Origin: Eunapius fragilis
Taxonomy: Eukaryota > Porifera > Demospongiae > Spongillida > Spongillidae
Length of the DNA stretch: 64,000 nt
Assembly (NCBI GenBank): GCA_963681505.1
Contig: OY811987.1
Span: 1,695,066-1,759,065 of the forward strand
Reading direction: 5' to 3'
A program made the position numbers and the translations under genes. Below, piece after piece: positions 20,873 through 31,834 of the stretch. The notes beneath the pieces were generated by a model that had not been told where the DNA came from, searched no databases, and saw only the letters and a list, made by a program, of their open reading frames with translations. Numbering within the stretch: the first letter of the stretch is position 1; each line of letters starts with the position of its first letter.

Positions 20873-22981
20873 GCGCCAGCCTAGCTCATCCTAGTCTTTG
20901 AACCGCACGCAAAAAAAACCTCCTCAATACGTGTATCTTGCTCGCACATTCCCACTTCGATGTCTATTAATTGAACCACACCTTCCACTTGAAATCAGGT
21001 AATCAGCAACTTGCATGTGTTATTAAGGTTACGTCATCGTCATTACGTATATACACATCCGTCCCAATGTTTTGGGACGCTCGGAACAAGTGCGTCGTTC
21101 TTATTTCCCAGACCCACTTTCCACGTAGCGGTGATGTAATCCACCCGCAGCTGTTGGGAATCTGGGTCTGGGGACGAGACTAAAGAAGGTATGCTCAAGA
21201 AGAGAACTAGAGTCACTCATCGGGGTGCTCAACCACGCCTGCAAGGTGGTGAGACCCGGTCGTTCGTTCTTGCGACGGCTAATCGACCTGCTGGCAGAAT
21301 CGCGAGTTACGTTTGCTAGAAGGCCACACCATAGCATCCGGCTTAATCGGGCATTTAGATCGGATATTGCCTGGTGGCGCTCGTTCATCGTGGAGTGGAA
21401 CGGCGTTGGATTCTTTCCGCGGGTTAACATGGATGGCGAGCATCGGGTGACGTTCGTCACGGACGCCTCAGGCGCGTGGGGATGTGGCGCTCGATGGGGG
21501 ACCCATTGGTTTCAGCTGGCGTGGGATGCTAAGTCTAACCCCTCCCCCATCGCGGTCAAACTGAGGACTCATTCCGATCGTATTGGCTGCCGCTGTGTGG
21601 GGGAAGGAGTGGCGGGGCGGATCTGTCACGTGCCGGTGTGACAATCAGACCGTGGTGTCGGTACTGGCATCTCGGTCCAGTCGCAATGCAGAGATAATGC
21701 ACCTCCTCCGGTGTCTCTTCTTCATCGAGGCCCGCATGCAGTTCACACTCCACTGTGTCCACCTTCCGGGAGTGGAGAACACGGTTGCGGATGCCCTCTC
21801 CCGTAATGACTTAGTCTCGTTCCGTTCACAGGCTCCCGAAGCCGACCGGGACCCGCAGGTCCTGCCCGAGTCGTTGGTGGAGGCGCTACTCCTATTCGAC
21901 CAGGATTGGCTCTCACCGACTTGGAGAAGACTGTTCGGTTTTATTTCCATCAAGGCCTAGCCGAGTCGACCCACCGTACATACAGCTCGGGGATGAAACG
22001 GTTCTATAGGTTTTGCACTATGTACTCGGTGTTCAACCCGTTTCCTGTAACGGAAAGGCTGTTGTGTTATTTCGTTGCACACCTGGCGGAGGAGGGGCTG
22101 GCGTACCAAACTGTGAAGACATACTTGGCGGCGGTACGAGACACGCACGTTTCGTTGGGGTTCCCCGATCTCCGATCGTCTGACAATCTCCCGCGGCTAA
22201 CAAAGATCCAAGCGGGGATCCGCCGAGTTCAAGCCCTCAAGAATCAACCCAAGAGGGTCCGCCTTCCTATAACCCCAGCAATTTTGGAGCGGCTGCGAGT
22301 CCACTGGTCGTCCGACAGAGACGGGGGCCTATTCTGGGCGGTATAGCGTCTCTCTGCTTCTTTGGCTTCTTTCGTCTCGGGGAGCTCCTGGCTCCCAGTG
22401 CCGATAAGCTGTTGTATCTGTCGTGGGGCGACGTGTCATTCGACCGCGCCCCCCACCCATCGATCATGAAGGTCCACTTGAAGACCTCCAAATGCGACCA
22501 GTTTGGTAAGGGAGTGAACATCTTCATCGGCCGGTCCAAGGACTCCATCTGCCCAGTGGAGGCCTGCCTGGCTTACATCACCGTTCGAGGGTCGGACCCC
22601 GGCTACTTTTTCAGGGACAGGGAGGGCAAATGGTTGCTGAAACCCCGCTTCATCTCCGAGATGAGGAAGGCTCTTGCGGCCATCGGCTTGCACCAGGAGA
22701 CGTATGCGGGCCATAGCTTTCGAATCGGTGCGGCCACGACGGCAGCGGCGGCGGGTTTGGAGGACTCAACCATCCAGCTGCTAGGGAGGTGGAACAGCGC
22801 AGCATTCCTGGCCTACATCAGGACGCCGGGTATCCAGCTGGCGGCTCACACGGCCAGACTGGCAAAGCGGCAGTAACAGTGTGGCCGTTGTTTGGTGTAA
22901 TTGTATTACTGAAAAGCAACACACACCCACTCTAATTAGTAGTTACCTTGGAGGTGTGTGTCTCGGGTTCCCCTCGACCAT

Positions 22982-23132
22982 TGGGAAGCTGATCCGCCCA
23001 CCTGTCGACCTCGTCGCCCGAGGGGCGGATCTTCGTCACACCCCCACGGTGGCTAAAGGGGGCGGAACCCAGACACCCTCCAAAGCACTAAGTAGATAAT
23101 GGCGTAAACGACATTCTACGTGCTGGCTCGGT
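22982..23132 (+). repeat. Split direct repeat B1 of the Ngaro-like element
   Basis: 151 bases, nearly identical to 23362-23512, starting TGGGAAGCTGATCCGCC and ending GTGCTGGCTCGGT. It follows the recombinase region by about 105 bases. Confidence 0.85.
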
Positions 23133-23133
23133 G

Positions 23134-23302
23134 TTTAGTGCATAGCTTAACGCAGTTAATTAAAGGCCGGCAGCCCCGGCCCGCGCAGGCGCCCCCGAGC
23201 TAAGGAGGGCCGGCCTCTCGTATACTACGATATAATACACGCATCGGCCTCACAAGGGCTTAGTCGTGCCACGTGTAGGCGGTCAACGGATTCGAAATCT
23301 GT
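23134..23302 (+). repeat. Split direct repeat A2 of the Ngaro-like element
   Basis: Matches 16758-16926 and directly follows B1. Confidence 0.85.
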
Positions 23303-23361
23303 CCACCACCGACCCCGACCTCTGCTGCCTCACTCCATTACCTATGTGAGGTGATCTAGTC

Positions 23362-23512
23362 TGGGAAGCTGATCCGCCCACCTGTCGACCTCGTCGCCCG
23401 AGGGGCGGATCTTCGTCACACCCCCACGGTGGCTCAAGGGGGCGGAACCCAGACACCCTCCAAAGCACTAAGTAGATAATGGCGTAAACGACATTCTACG
23501 TGCTGGCTCGGT
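23362..23512 (+). repeat. Split direct repeat B2 of the Ngaro-like element
   Basis: Matches 22982-23132 and ends the element just before the host element sequence resumes. Confidence 0.85.
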
Positions 23513-24136
23513 AATTAACTAAATTTATTGGTGTTCCTATCGCTTGTTACTTTGGCTAGTGAAGTTGTTTTTCTAAAAATGCCTTCGCGTAATCAAAAGA
23601 AGAGATCTAAGCAACGAGCGGAATACCTCCAAAAGCAAGACGAGAACAAAGCTAAAGCCCGAGCGCTCTACAAGGCCGATCCCGAAAAGAAGAAGGCCTC
23701 TGTACGCGACAGCTACAAGGCCGATCCCGAAAAGAAGAAGGCCTCTGTACGCGACAGCTACAAGGCAGATATTGAATCTAAGCGATCTGCTAAAAGGTGG
23801 CGATATGAAGATGACCTCGAGGAGAACCGTGCTGCTAAAAGGCGGCGATATGAAGAGGGCCTTGAGGAGAACCGTGCTGCTAAAAGGCGGCGATATGAAG
23901 AGGACCTCGAGGGAAACCGCGCTGCTAAAAGGCAGAAATACGAGGACAATTCAGCTGCCATTAAAGCATCTGAAAGGTGTCGGTATTGGAATGACCCCGC
24001 TGTCCGATTGGCTAAATGTGCTGCCGAGAGGACGCGGTACCGCAGGGGTCACAGAACTACCACTACCACCCAAAGGTATGTTATGTCATGTTGTATTAAC
24101 ATTAAAAAGCTGTGCATGCATCATTTGTACGTACAG

Positions 24137-24219
24137 CATAGTCGGGCGGCCCTACTACCGCGTTTGGTCGGGCTTGCACCCTACTACCTGACCAAACGCG
24201 GTGATAGGGCCCGCCCGAC
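24137..24219. repeat. Intron hairpin of element A2, cut by the CACTA insertion
   Basis: The arms CATAGTCGGGCGGCCCTACT and its complement form a hairpin of about 85 bp. The CACTA-like element inserted at the TA of the outer stem (24218-24219). Confidence 0.65.
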
Positions 24220-24720
24220 TACACAACCAGTTTTCCACACTTCTGAATCTCTCGTGATTTAATGATCTCGTGTGTTACGGTTGTGATATTAAGGACGTAA
24301 CGGAGGTGATTTCCCAAAGGGTCCGATTCAGACATTATATGTGCGGTCTGAATCACCTGGATTATTATAACCATTGCTAGTAACAATTAATTTTAACTAA
24401 CAAACGATACACGGCTGGTTTTCACCTATGAATCGCTCGTGTTAATTGCAAATATCGTATAATTAGAATAAGGACATAACTTATACACAGCCAGTTTTTT
24501 GACAGCGAATCAGAGCTGTTAATTCACGCGGCGCTCTGCCGTGAAGATGAAAAAGATTGAAGCGTGATCCTTACGTATCAGTTTGATTCAAATTATATAA
24601 CTTGCACAAAAATGCTTACATTGTTAAAAAATGATTTGAATCACAGGTTGGTTACAGGAAGATAATGATGAGGATGTCAAATGATGATGAAATGCATTGA
24701 TAAATAAGGCTGATCAGCAG

Positions 24721-24744
24721 GGGGGGGGGGGGGGGGGGGGGGGG
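24721..24744. repeat. Poly-G tract
   Basis: Twenty-four G in a row just inside the left end of the CACTA-like element. Confidence 0.95.
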
Positions 24745-24759
24745 AAGGTTACAAGGTGA

Positions 24760-25888
24760 TTAATTTGTAGTTTCAGGCAAAATTTCAATCCCATGGCCAA
24801 AAGTTGGGTAGTCATACAACATGTCCTCCTGCATCACAGCATCCCATTTCTCATCATCCATGTCTGAGTAGTAAAGCCCTACCCATCTGCGATACTCAGC
24901 ATGAGTTGCCATCTTGCAACAGGTACAGTGTCGAATAAATAGTCGCTGCAATATAACAAAACATGAAATTCATTTGTTAAAAAAATAATAATACATACAA
25001 ATAAAGCCAGATGGCGAGAGTAAACATTCAGCAGGTCACCATCACTCACAACACCCATGCTGTTGATGATACTTGCAGCTAGTTCCTTGGTTGGCATAAA
25101 TTTATGCCTAGGATATGGATGTTTTCCAAGACACTGGAATACAGTATTATAACCTGTACTGTGCTTTATATGGTTAACAACAAAACCTTTCTTCTTTCAT
25201 CTGTCCTTGTATCAGCTAGCTTAGCTTTGCTGTATCTAAGTGCTTCATCCACCTTGTGCTTTTCATCTCTCACCACTTGAGGTGATAGCACCGTGGACAC
25301 TGCCATCTTTAATATGAGACCAGAGATTAGTAAATTAAAATGACAGAGATAAACAAACATATATACAAACCCTTATGACATCATCTGAGGGCTCACGAAG
25401 CAGAGAGCTACAGAACAGCTTACACATTTCAGCTTTCAGAGGTGACTATTAAAATTTTTATAAATTCATGCAGCAATATCAATTCATCATGTATGTACCT
25501 CATACGCACTTCCCTTGATTGAAAAGCCATGTGTACTGGTAGATTTCACAATTGATGAAAGCTCCTTTACAGCTGCCTCAACAGTACCTAGTTTACTTTC
25601 GATGGTTGTAAACTTCTTTTCAATGCTGTCTGTAGATACTTTTATCACCGATTTCACTTCTTTCATGACAGCTTGAATAAGTGCATTGTGATCTGTACAA
25701 GTAGGCCTATTCGTCGCAGTTGCATCTGATTCGAACTGCGAGTGCTCAGCTGTTTGGTCACTTGTGTAAGACGATGCACTACTACTACTACTACTACCAG
25801 ATCTAGGAAGCGATGTGCTCGAAAAGGTCCCTACTGCTGCAGGACTTTGAACGGCGTTTCGTGGAGCTCTTGCGTGCGGTTGCTGCAT
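24760..25888 (-). CDS. Accessory multi-exon protein of the CACTA-like element, unknown function
   Basis: The gene reads right to left from ATG 25888. Five exons can be proposed: 25888-25499, about 25434-25372, 25308-25189, 25138-25001 and 24945-24763, with GT-AG borders. The first exon (MQQPHARAPRNAV...) is Ser-rich and then forms a likely coiled coil (LIQAVMKEVKSVIKVS, IEKKFTTIESKLGTVEAAVK). Later exons contain LSPQVVRDEKHKVDEALRYS, MPTKELAASIINSMGVVSDG, LLNVYSRHLALF and WVGLYYSDMDDEKW. The conserved-looking C-terminal part may be a DNA-binding or accessory domain, but I cannot name it. The start lies next to the start of the oppositely oriented transposase gene, so both probably share a promoter. 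Confidence 0.5.
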
Positions 25889-25916
25889 GTTTGATCACGT
25901 GACCACGATTGCAATG
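25886..25916. promoter_or_regulatory. Overlapping divergent start region with TCACGTGA palindrome
   Basis: The minus-strand ATG (25888-25886) and the plus-strand ATG (25914) face away from each other across 25 bases that contain TCACGTGA (25895-25902), a perfect E-box palindrome. A shared bidirectional promoter with transcripts overlapping at their 5' ends is likely (inference). Confidence 0.5.
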
Positions 25917-28900
25917 TCCGAGAAAGCGCGCTTTTATTGTCCATCGTGTAAGCTTGAATTCGAGTTCAGAAGCAGGTATTTACGTCATCTGAAAGCGGCT
26001 GGTCACGAAGCATACCTGGAGTGTGTCAAAATAGGCGAAGAAACAAACACAGCCGCGTTAGTGCCTCCACATGTGCAGCCAACAGATTGTGGTTCAACCT
26101 CTCCAGATGCTAATAGTTTGGATATTGGCCCTTTTGCCACAGAGGGTGAATCCTGCTCTAGTAAGTAGCAGTGTAATGAGATTTTGGACACTTTTTTAAA
26201 GAATTTGTAGGCCTAGGCGACGATTTCGAAGGTGCTGTCGTCGAGAATACTCTACCAGCTGTAGTCAGTTCCGGTTCCGAAAGAGAAGAGACTCTACCAG
26301 CTGTAGTCAGTTCCGAAAGAGAAGAGAGTGCTGTTGGTAAGATAACCATTGCACTTAAGTAAACGTGTCTTTGTATACTATCATGCATGGTAGATTCTAG
26401 CTTGAGCCACCTAAGTGAAGCAAACTCATACAAGCCTTTTGCATTGAAGCTACTTGCAATGGCCTACCTCATAGTTCATAGCCCAAGACCAATGGTACGG
26501 TTAGTTTTGCATGCCTGCTATTTTGATCTCATAATGAGATCACATATAGGGACAGTCGAACTTGAAATTTATACTCCATACTTTGAGGATGTCATGTTCG
26601 GCGGTGCCAAGTTTATCTCATCTAGCCAAATACAGGTTGCCTGGATATTTTGCACCAAAAATGGTACAAACACACATTAAAGAATTCACTTAACTATTTC
26701 TATATTTTATTTCACAGCACCTCACCAGCAGTGGCATACCATTTTATACCAATTCAGTCTCAAACAGCATTAAATTGTGTTTTGGAATTCAGGAAATAGG
26801 CAAAAATCTTGTTTGCTTTCCAGTTATACCAAAGGGAGAATTTAGGTATTGATGAATAATAATAATATGTAAATTTTTCATGTGATTTGTTTTTAGGGAA
26901 GTGTACCATGGATTATGCTGGAGAAACGACAAACGGTTTTTTGCACCTATGGCTATCGCACCTTGTGGCAATGTATTTGTGGGAGATTTTGTTCAGTATA
27001 GCATTTCTGGAATCACATCAATTGGCCATGTTCTCCAGTTTGTTTGTCAGGTAACGTGCACATTGACCAAGTTTGTGTTTGTTACTTGACACTCCTCTTC
27101 CAGGAAGGTAAAGATGGCATTTATGCTAATCTACACAGGCTAGAGCACCATTCTGGTGTTCCTGTGGATGGATATGTGCTTTCAGAAGCAGTGTGTGTAG
27201 CAGTGTGTGCCATTAAAGCTGTGTTACCGGAATTGAAAACTTGGGCTCCGAACATATTCCAATATCGCGATGGTAGCCTTGTGCAACTTACTGATGATGT
27301 AAGCAAATAAATTATATTGTGCATTTGTCAATTTGTGAAGCATTATTTCCTTAGGAGTACATCACATTATCATCACCTCATCCCATGAAGGCAAAGTCCA
27401 TCGGACTCGGGGGACTGCCTGTTATTATGGTACCAATCTCCATCTTCTCTGATGACACAAGTGGAAATAAGTCCAAAGTGTGGAACAAGTTTGACTCCTG
27501 GAATTTTCTTTTAGCAGGACTTCCACAAAAAGAAAATGCCAAGCTGCACAACATTCATTTCCTTTGTGCCTCCAACAAGGCACCACTCATGGAGATGGCA
27601 GTTCCACTAGTGCAGGAGTTTAATGCACTAGAGCGTGAGGGGATTGTCGTATTTAATGCCTTTTTGCAATGCAAAGTGATTGTTGTTGCACCAATTTTAA
27701 GTTTTCTTTGTGACAATCCTCGTGGAGCAGAGATATGCAGTCAGCTGGGAGCAACAGCGGTGATGTATTGCAGGATTTGCACAGTAAGTGCTACATTTAT
27801 ATCCAGATGGCTCTTACCTAGTTGTTGTCAAGGTTGATGTTTCCACTGGTCTCCAAGGCATTGACAATCTCAGAACGAAGGCAGATACTGTAGCCCAAAT
27901 TGAGATCATAAAGTCTCTGTCAACTAAGAAGGAGCAGAAGCAGATGCAGACGCAGTTAGGAACAAGTTGCAAACCAAACCCAATGCTGGAGCTAGCTGTG
28001 GATTTAAATCAGTAGGTGATTTTGCTTATACAATGCAATTTCATTAATTTCAATACACGTAGGGCTACACCAGTGGAGGTTTTGCATACTCTACTTCTGG
28101 GCCCTTACAAGTATCTACTTAGGTTCCGGATGGCTCGGTTTTCATCACAGCAACGCAAGGAGGTTTTGGCTCGCATCAACTCATTTAATTTCTCTGGCTT
28201 TGCATTGCGTCTCTCACGAGATATCTCTAAGTACTATAAATCATTTGTGGGGCGTGATTTCAAAACTTTGGCACAACTAGCACTGTTTGTGTTTTCACCT
28301 TTGTTAACACCTAGTGAAACAGAAGTATGGCTGGCTCTTTCAAAGGTATGTGTTACACATTGATGCATGTGTCTTCATTCGTATCATCTATCAGGTGTTC
28401 AAGCTGGTATATTGTGAGAAGTTTACACCCGACAAAGTTGAATCCATGAAGTCTGTGTGTCTTGAATTTGCTCGAGCAGTTGACAGACACTGTTCGGAGC
28501 TAAGGAAAAAGCTCAAAATCCATCTCCTCCTTCATCTACCTGATCACATGCTTCAGTTTGGACCTGCATCAGGGTTTAACACTGAAAGGTAAGACTTAAT
28601 TCTGGCTCAGAGTCTGTGACATTGCTAATCATTCTTTAGATGTGAGAGCTATAATGGTGCGATTAGGTCTCGTAACATATACGGCAATAAACATGCTCCG
28701 AGCAAAGACATTGCCAACAGTTTTGCAATCCAGGAGAGCATACGATTTTTCTGTTCAGGAGGTCATTTTGATCCGTCAGAAATGCAGTGAGTATTGGTTT
28801 TTTGCCGTTTATTTATAATAATGACTCCTCATCAGGTGTGGTGATGGCCTGCTACAGTTGTATCAGTCGCCAGAAGTTCTTGAGTTCCTGACAGGAACGT

Positions 28901-29623
28901 CACCTACTAGTGATAAAGCCATCTATAGTCATGGGGCACTTCGTAAGGTGATCTTTCGTTTTCACTGTGTTGCTACATTATGGTATTACTCTGCAACCTT
29001 AGATCAGTGTACGTAAGCCAACTAAGTTGGGATCTGTGTTGCTTCAAGTACATGGACTGGGGGAGATGTCTATCACATCTCTGATGGATGAACATGTTGA
29101 ATACAGGCTGCTTCTCCCGCCCACCATTAACCTGCAAACTCATGTCACCTGGGGCAAAGCAACAGTGACAGCTGAACGTGACACTGTTAATGTGGGTGAC
29201 TTTGTGCTCTATAAAGACAGAGCTGGGTCTCCAGTAAGTCCTCCAGATAGTGTATTCTTTATTACATGTGCAGTACTATAGATGGAGGTAGGGATCCTAC
29301 TGAGCTGCTTTCAAAGTAACAGCACCCGCTACTGTATAGTACAACATATGGATCGTGAAATGGCCAGTGGACAGCCATGCCTCAACGAGTTTGATTGCCC
29401 ACTTCTGACGCTTACAAAGGTCCTTCGGGTTCTTTCTCCTACAGCCATCGTTCGTGCAGTTTCAGTGATTCATCAGTGCACCTCAACATGTGTTGTGGAT
29501 TTCATGCGTATTGCTACCAGGACAGAACGACAGGGAGTAACTGAAAACACACTGCGTTTGAAACATGACTGGAGTAATACTATGTATTGTTATAATGTTT
29601 ACTGCATTGCAAATGATATTTAA
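25887..29623 (+). CDS. Multi-exon transposase-like protein of the CACTA-like element
   Basis: About 13 exons with short introns. The start is ATG 25914, or in frame 25887. Exon 1 (to 26160) has a C2H2 finger: CPSCKLEFEFRSRYLRHLKAAGH. Exon 2 (26211-26336) carries a tandem duplication (TLPAVVSS). Later exons include FREVYHGLCWRNDKRFFAPM (26897-27051), the signature DDTSGNKSKVWNKFDSWNF (27355-27782), TPVEVLHTLLLGPYKYLLRF (28062-28346), KLKIHLLLHLPDHMLQFGP (28395-28589) and CESYNGAIRSRNIYGNKHAP (28640-28786). The DDTSGN...WNK block and the H-x-LLHLP block are known from fungal Plavaka/CACTA-type transposases. The last exon ends in a Cys-rich segment at 29623. No obvious break was noticed, but splicing is not proven. 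Confidence 0.62.
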
Positions 29624-29885
29624 GAAAAAATTAATAATAATAAAAGCGATAAAGAAATAAACATATGCAATGAATGCGCTCAATAAGGGATACGGTATGC
29701 TTTGATCTTCGTTGATGATTCATCAGCTATACGGACATGATTCAGGTGCGGTTGATAATGATTCACCCGAGATAATTTAAGAAGCGTATCACCGCGCTGC
29801 CAAAAGGATCTGATTCACCCGCGTGCTAATAGAGACGTTACGCAAGCGTTAACAGCTCTGATTCGTTGTCAAAAAACTGGCCGTG

Positions 29886-30042
29886 TATGTACAGCACGGA
29901 TCTGCATGTCATTGTTTTAATCTGATGTATAAAAAGGCTTCCTTAAAAACGCCCTTTGTCTAGCCATGTACTGTATGAATATAATTGCAGTTGCAATGGC
30001 TGAGAATGAAAATAACTGTAACCATATCCTTCTCCCATATAG
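29886..30042 (+). other. Intron of A2 gene resuming after the CACTA-like element
   Basis: This segment continues the intron and matches 32093-32250 reversed almost base for base. A short in-frame ATG (29966) precedes the acceptor but is intronic in the model. Confidence 0.6.
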
Positions 30043-30480
30043 CTACTCCTTGTATGAACCCAAATCTCATGCACTAATGGAGTATAATGGTGGTCTTGAA
30101 AAAGCTATTCTTAGGGATAGTGAGCTTCTAAGTGAAGTAAATGATGCCTTTTGTAAGTCTCATCCATTGCTAGCTCAAAAGGTTGTTACTAGATCTGCCC
30201 GTGCAGCAGTAAGTAAGATTGGGGCAGAGGCATTGGTTTCTAAAGCACTAAGTGTACGTAGAGCAAAAGCAGGGTCATTGCTAAAAACTATCTTCCCACA
30301 CTATCCATCTTTACTGCTTGTAGGCTACATGTGCATGTTTACTGCATGTAGGCTACACCTCCATGTTTAGATTGGAGCATTTTCAAATTTGACCAATAAA
30401 GTTTTAGCACATGCGGTTAATATGATGGAATTGGACCAATAGAATTATAGCACAGTCTGCACACGTGTTAAGGCTTTGCA

Positions 30481-31593
30481 GGTATAAAAGTCAGTCATGC
30501 ACCCGCTGAATTATAGTGCACTTTGAAAAAAGAGGTAAGAGTTTAATAATATACTCTATGTGGATTCACGTGTAAACTTGCTTGAAAAAAGAATTAGGTA
30601 AAAAAATTTAAAATCATACTCTCTGTCTCTGTCACGTACATGTAGATGGCAGCTGAAGACCTAACTGGTTTTTTTAATCAAGAGGGGTCGGAGGAGGAAG
30701 AGGATGACATACATCCTCCGACTTCTCTCCCCTTCACCCCGCCACCTCCAGAAGCCCCGCCACTCCTACCACCACCAGCAGCACTGCCCCCACCACCACT
30801 ACCAGCAGCGCTACCCCCGCCGGCACCACCAGCGCTGCCCCCGCTGGCACCACCAGCGCTGCCCCCACCGGCACCACCAGCGCTGCCCCCGCCGGCACCA
30901 CCAGCGCTGCCCCCGCAGGCACCACCAGCGCTGCCCCCACCGGCACCACCAGCGCTGCCCCCGCCGGCACCACCAGCGCTGCCCCCGCTGGCACCACCAG
31001 CGCTGCCCCCGCCGGCACCACCAGCGCTGCCCCCGCAGGCACCACCAGCGCTGCCCCCACCGGCACCACCAGCGCTGCCCCCACCGGCACCACCAGCGCT
31101 GCCCCCGCCGGCACCACCAGCGCTGCCCCCGCCGGCACCACCAGCGCTACCCCCACCGGCACCACCAGCGCTGCCCCCGCTGGCACCACCAGCGCTGCCC
31201 CCACCGGCACCACCAGCGCTGCCCCCACCGGCACCACCAGCGCTGCCCCCGCAGGCACCACCAGCGCTGCCCCCACCGGCACCACCAGCGCTGCCCCCGC
31301 AGGCACCACCAGCGCTGCCCCCACCGGCACCACCAGCGCTGCCCCCGCCGGCACCACCAGCGCTGCCCCCGCCCGCACCACCAGCGCTACCCCCGCCGGC
31401 ACCACCAGCGCTGCCCCCGCTACCACCGCCGCCTGTGCTCCCTCCCTGGCCTGCATGGCCACTGCCACCCTGGCAGAACGCAGCATGGCGGGGAGGCCGA
31501 GGAGGAGGACGTCCCCGCAGGAGACGAGGGCGCGGGCGAGGACAACTAATAATTAATACTACAAATTCATATAATTATAATTATTATTATTAA
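30481..31593 (+). CDS. Acidic/proline-rich/Arg-Gly protein of element A2 (315 aa), own promoter
   Basis: A TATA box (GGTATAAAAG near 30480) and a likely 5'-UTR intron (donor GAG/GTAAGAG near 30534, acceptor CATGTAG just before the ATG) lead to the CDS 30646-31593. Residues 1-30 are acidic (GSEEEEDD). Residues about 50-265 are repeats of ALPPPAPP, encoded by a 24-bp minisatellite with third-base and P/L/Q variation. Residues about 285-300 are an Arg/Gly box (RGGRGGGRPRRRRGRGRG), and the tail is Asn/Tyr-rich. B' has a shorter relative at 36521-37007 with the same acidic start (AEEAENLF, SGEEGPPYSP), so this is a real second gene of the family. Function unknown; RGG boxes often bind RNA (family knowledge). 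Confidence 0.6.
30800..31425 (+). repeat. 24-bp coding minisatellite (ALPPPAPP unit)
   Basis: About 26 tandem copies of a 24-base unit around CCAGCGCTGCCCCCGCCGGC. The open frames in the other phase and on the other strand at the same place follow from the repeat. Confidence 0.95.
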
Positions 31594-31834
31594 AGTTATT
31601 TATTGAAAATGATACTACATACAGTTTTAAGCTACGCAATTTTACTAAACAAAAACAATACACTGGAACGGAGAAGGTGAGGAGACTAACATCCTGTTGC
31701 CATTGAACGGGACAGCAGAGCTCTGGCATTCGCTCTAACTAGGACCAGGTTTAACCTGCCATAGAGAGCCGAAGTGACCTGGGACTTGCAACAATTTGAT
31801 CTAATTGCCTACGGTGAAAAAAAAACCTATGAAA
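31594..31834. other. Sequence between the proline-rich gene and the axis hairpin
   Basis: AT-rich 3' UTR-like sequence with no gene. It leads into CAAGTAAATAAAAACATTCT, the start of the A-type 3' hairpin. Confidence 0.5.

Larger units (their letters stand above)
19537..21182. mobile_element. MULE-like DNA transposon, 1646 bp, inserted in the Ngaro-like element
   Basis: Ends are TAGTCTCGTCCCCAGACC on both sides in inverted order, and the inverted repeats continue for about 105 bases with few differences. A 9-bp target duplication AAGAAGGTA flanks it (19528-19536 and 21183-21191). Long TIRs and a 9-bp duplication are typical of Mutator-like elements. No transposase is present. A short open frame ends at 19970, and a CA repeat and a minisatellite fill the rest. 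Confidence 0.8.
16752..23518 (+). mobile_element. Ngaro/DIRS-type YR retrotransposon fossil with split direct repeats
   Basis: Parts in order: A1 repeat (16758-16926), Gag-like region (about 17293-18258) with a Cys/His cluster near its end, reverse transcriptase (about 18860-19536 with the catalytic YLDD motif), RNase H (about 21425-21800), tyrosine recombinase (about 21906-22876, with HSFRIGAATT and LLGRW), then B1, A2 and B2 repeats. The order ORFs-B1-A2-B2 is the split-direct-repeat layout of Ngaro-like elements. The element is broken in several places and also carries a MULE-like insertion. The near-identical A and B repeat pairs suggest a fairly young insertion. The right arm of the inverted duplication keeps the empty site near 38743, so it arrived after the duplication. 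Confidence 0.8.
24220..29885. mobile_element. CACTA/EnSpm-like DNA transposon (Plavaka-type), 5666 bp
   Basis: Ends are CACAACCAGTTTT on the left and, read inward from the right, CACGGCCAGTTTTTTGAC. The target duplication is TA (24218-24219 and 29886-29887). The empty site is preserved in the right arm at 32249-32250. Variants of the end motif (CCAGTTTTTTGACAGCGAAT, GGCTGGTTTTCACC) recur within 300 bases of the left end, as expected for subterminal transposase sites. Two divergently oriented multi-exon genes fill the interior. CAC...GTG ends with a 2-bp duplication fit the CACTA superfamily. Confidence 0.78.
23579..30370 (+). pseudogene. K/R-rich repeat gene of element A2, exon 2 truncated, CACTA in its intron
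   Basis: Exon 1 is 23579-24075 (MPSRNQKKRSKQRAEYLQ). It encodes about two YKADPEKKKASVRDS units and then three RRYEEDLEENRAAK units, so it is very basic and rich in charged helices. The donor AAAG/GTATGT follows. The intron holds a hairpin repeat and the whole CACTA-like transposon (24220-29885). Exon 2 starts at 30043 (acceptor CCATATAG/C), joins in frame as S-YSLYEPKS, and matches exon 2 of the element B gene up to AKAGSLLKT near 30290. It then runs into unrelated sequence and stops at 30370. A full protein is not encoded. Confidence 0.65.
13054..31834 (+). mobile_element. Helitron-like element A2 (left arm), expanded by nested insertions
   Basis: It starts TCTGAACCTGCGG after a flanking A, with the 5' hairpin at 13057-13075. 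Its own sequence is 13054-13423, 16675-16751, 23519-24219 and 29886-31834 plus the hairpin at 31835-32033. The gaps are filled by element B, the Ngaro-like fossil and the CACTA-like transposon. It holds a two-exon K/R-rich gene (exon 1 at 23579-24075, exon 2 from 30043) and a separate proline-rich gene (30646-31593). Its 3' terminal hairpin is shared with the right arm at the axis of the big inverted duplication. Confidence 0.6.

Noticed and set aside
20394-20901. Several frames across the CCACGTTGTG repeats
   Set aside because: Minisatellite artefact inside the MULE-like element.
30704-31549. Overlapping His/Arg-rich and Val/Ala-rich frames at the proline-rich gene
   Set aside because: They arise from the same 24-bp repeat read in other phases. 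Only the frame from 30646 has non-repeat ends, a splice acceptor before its ATG and a relative in B'.
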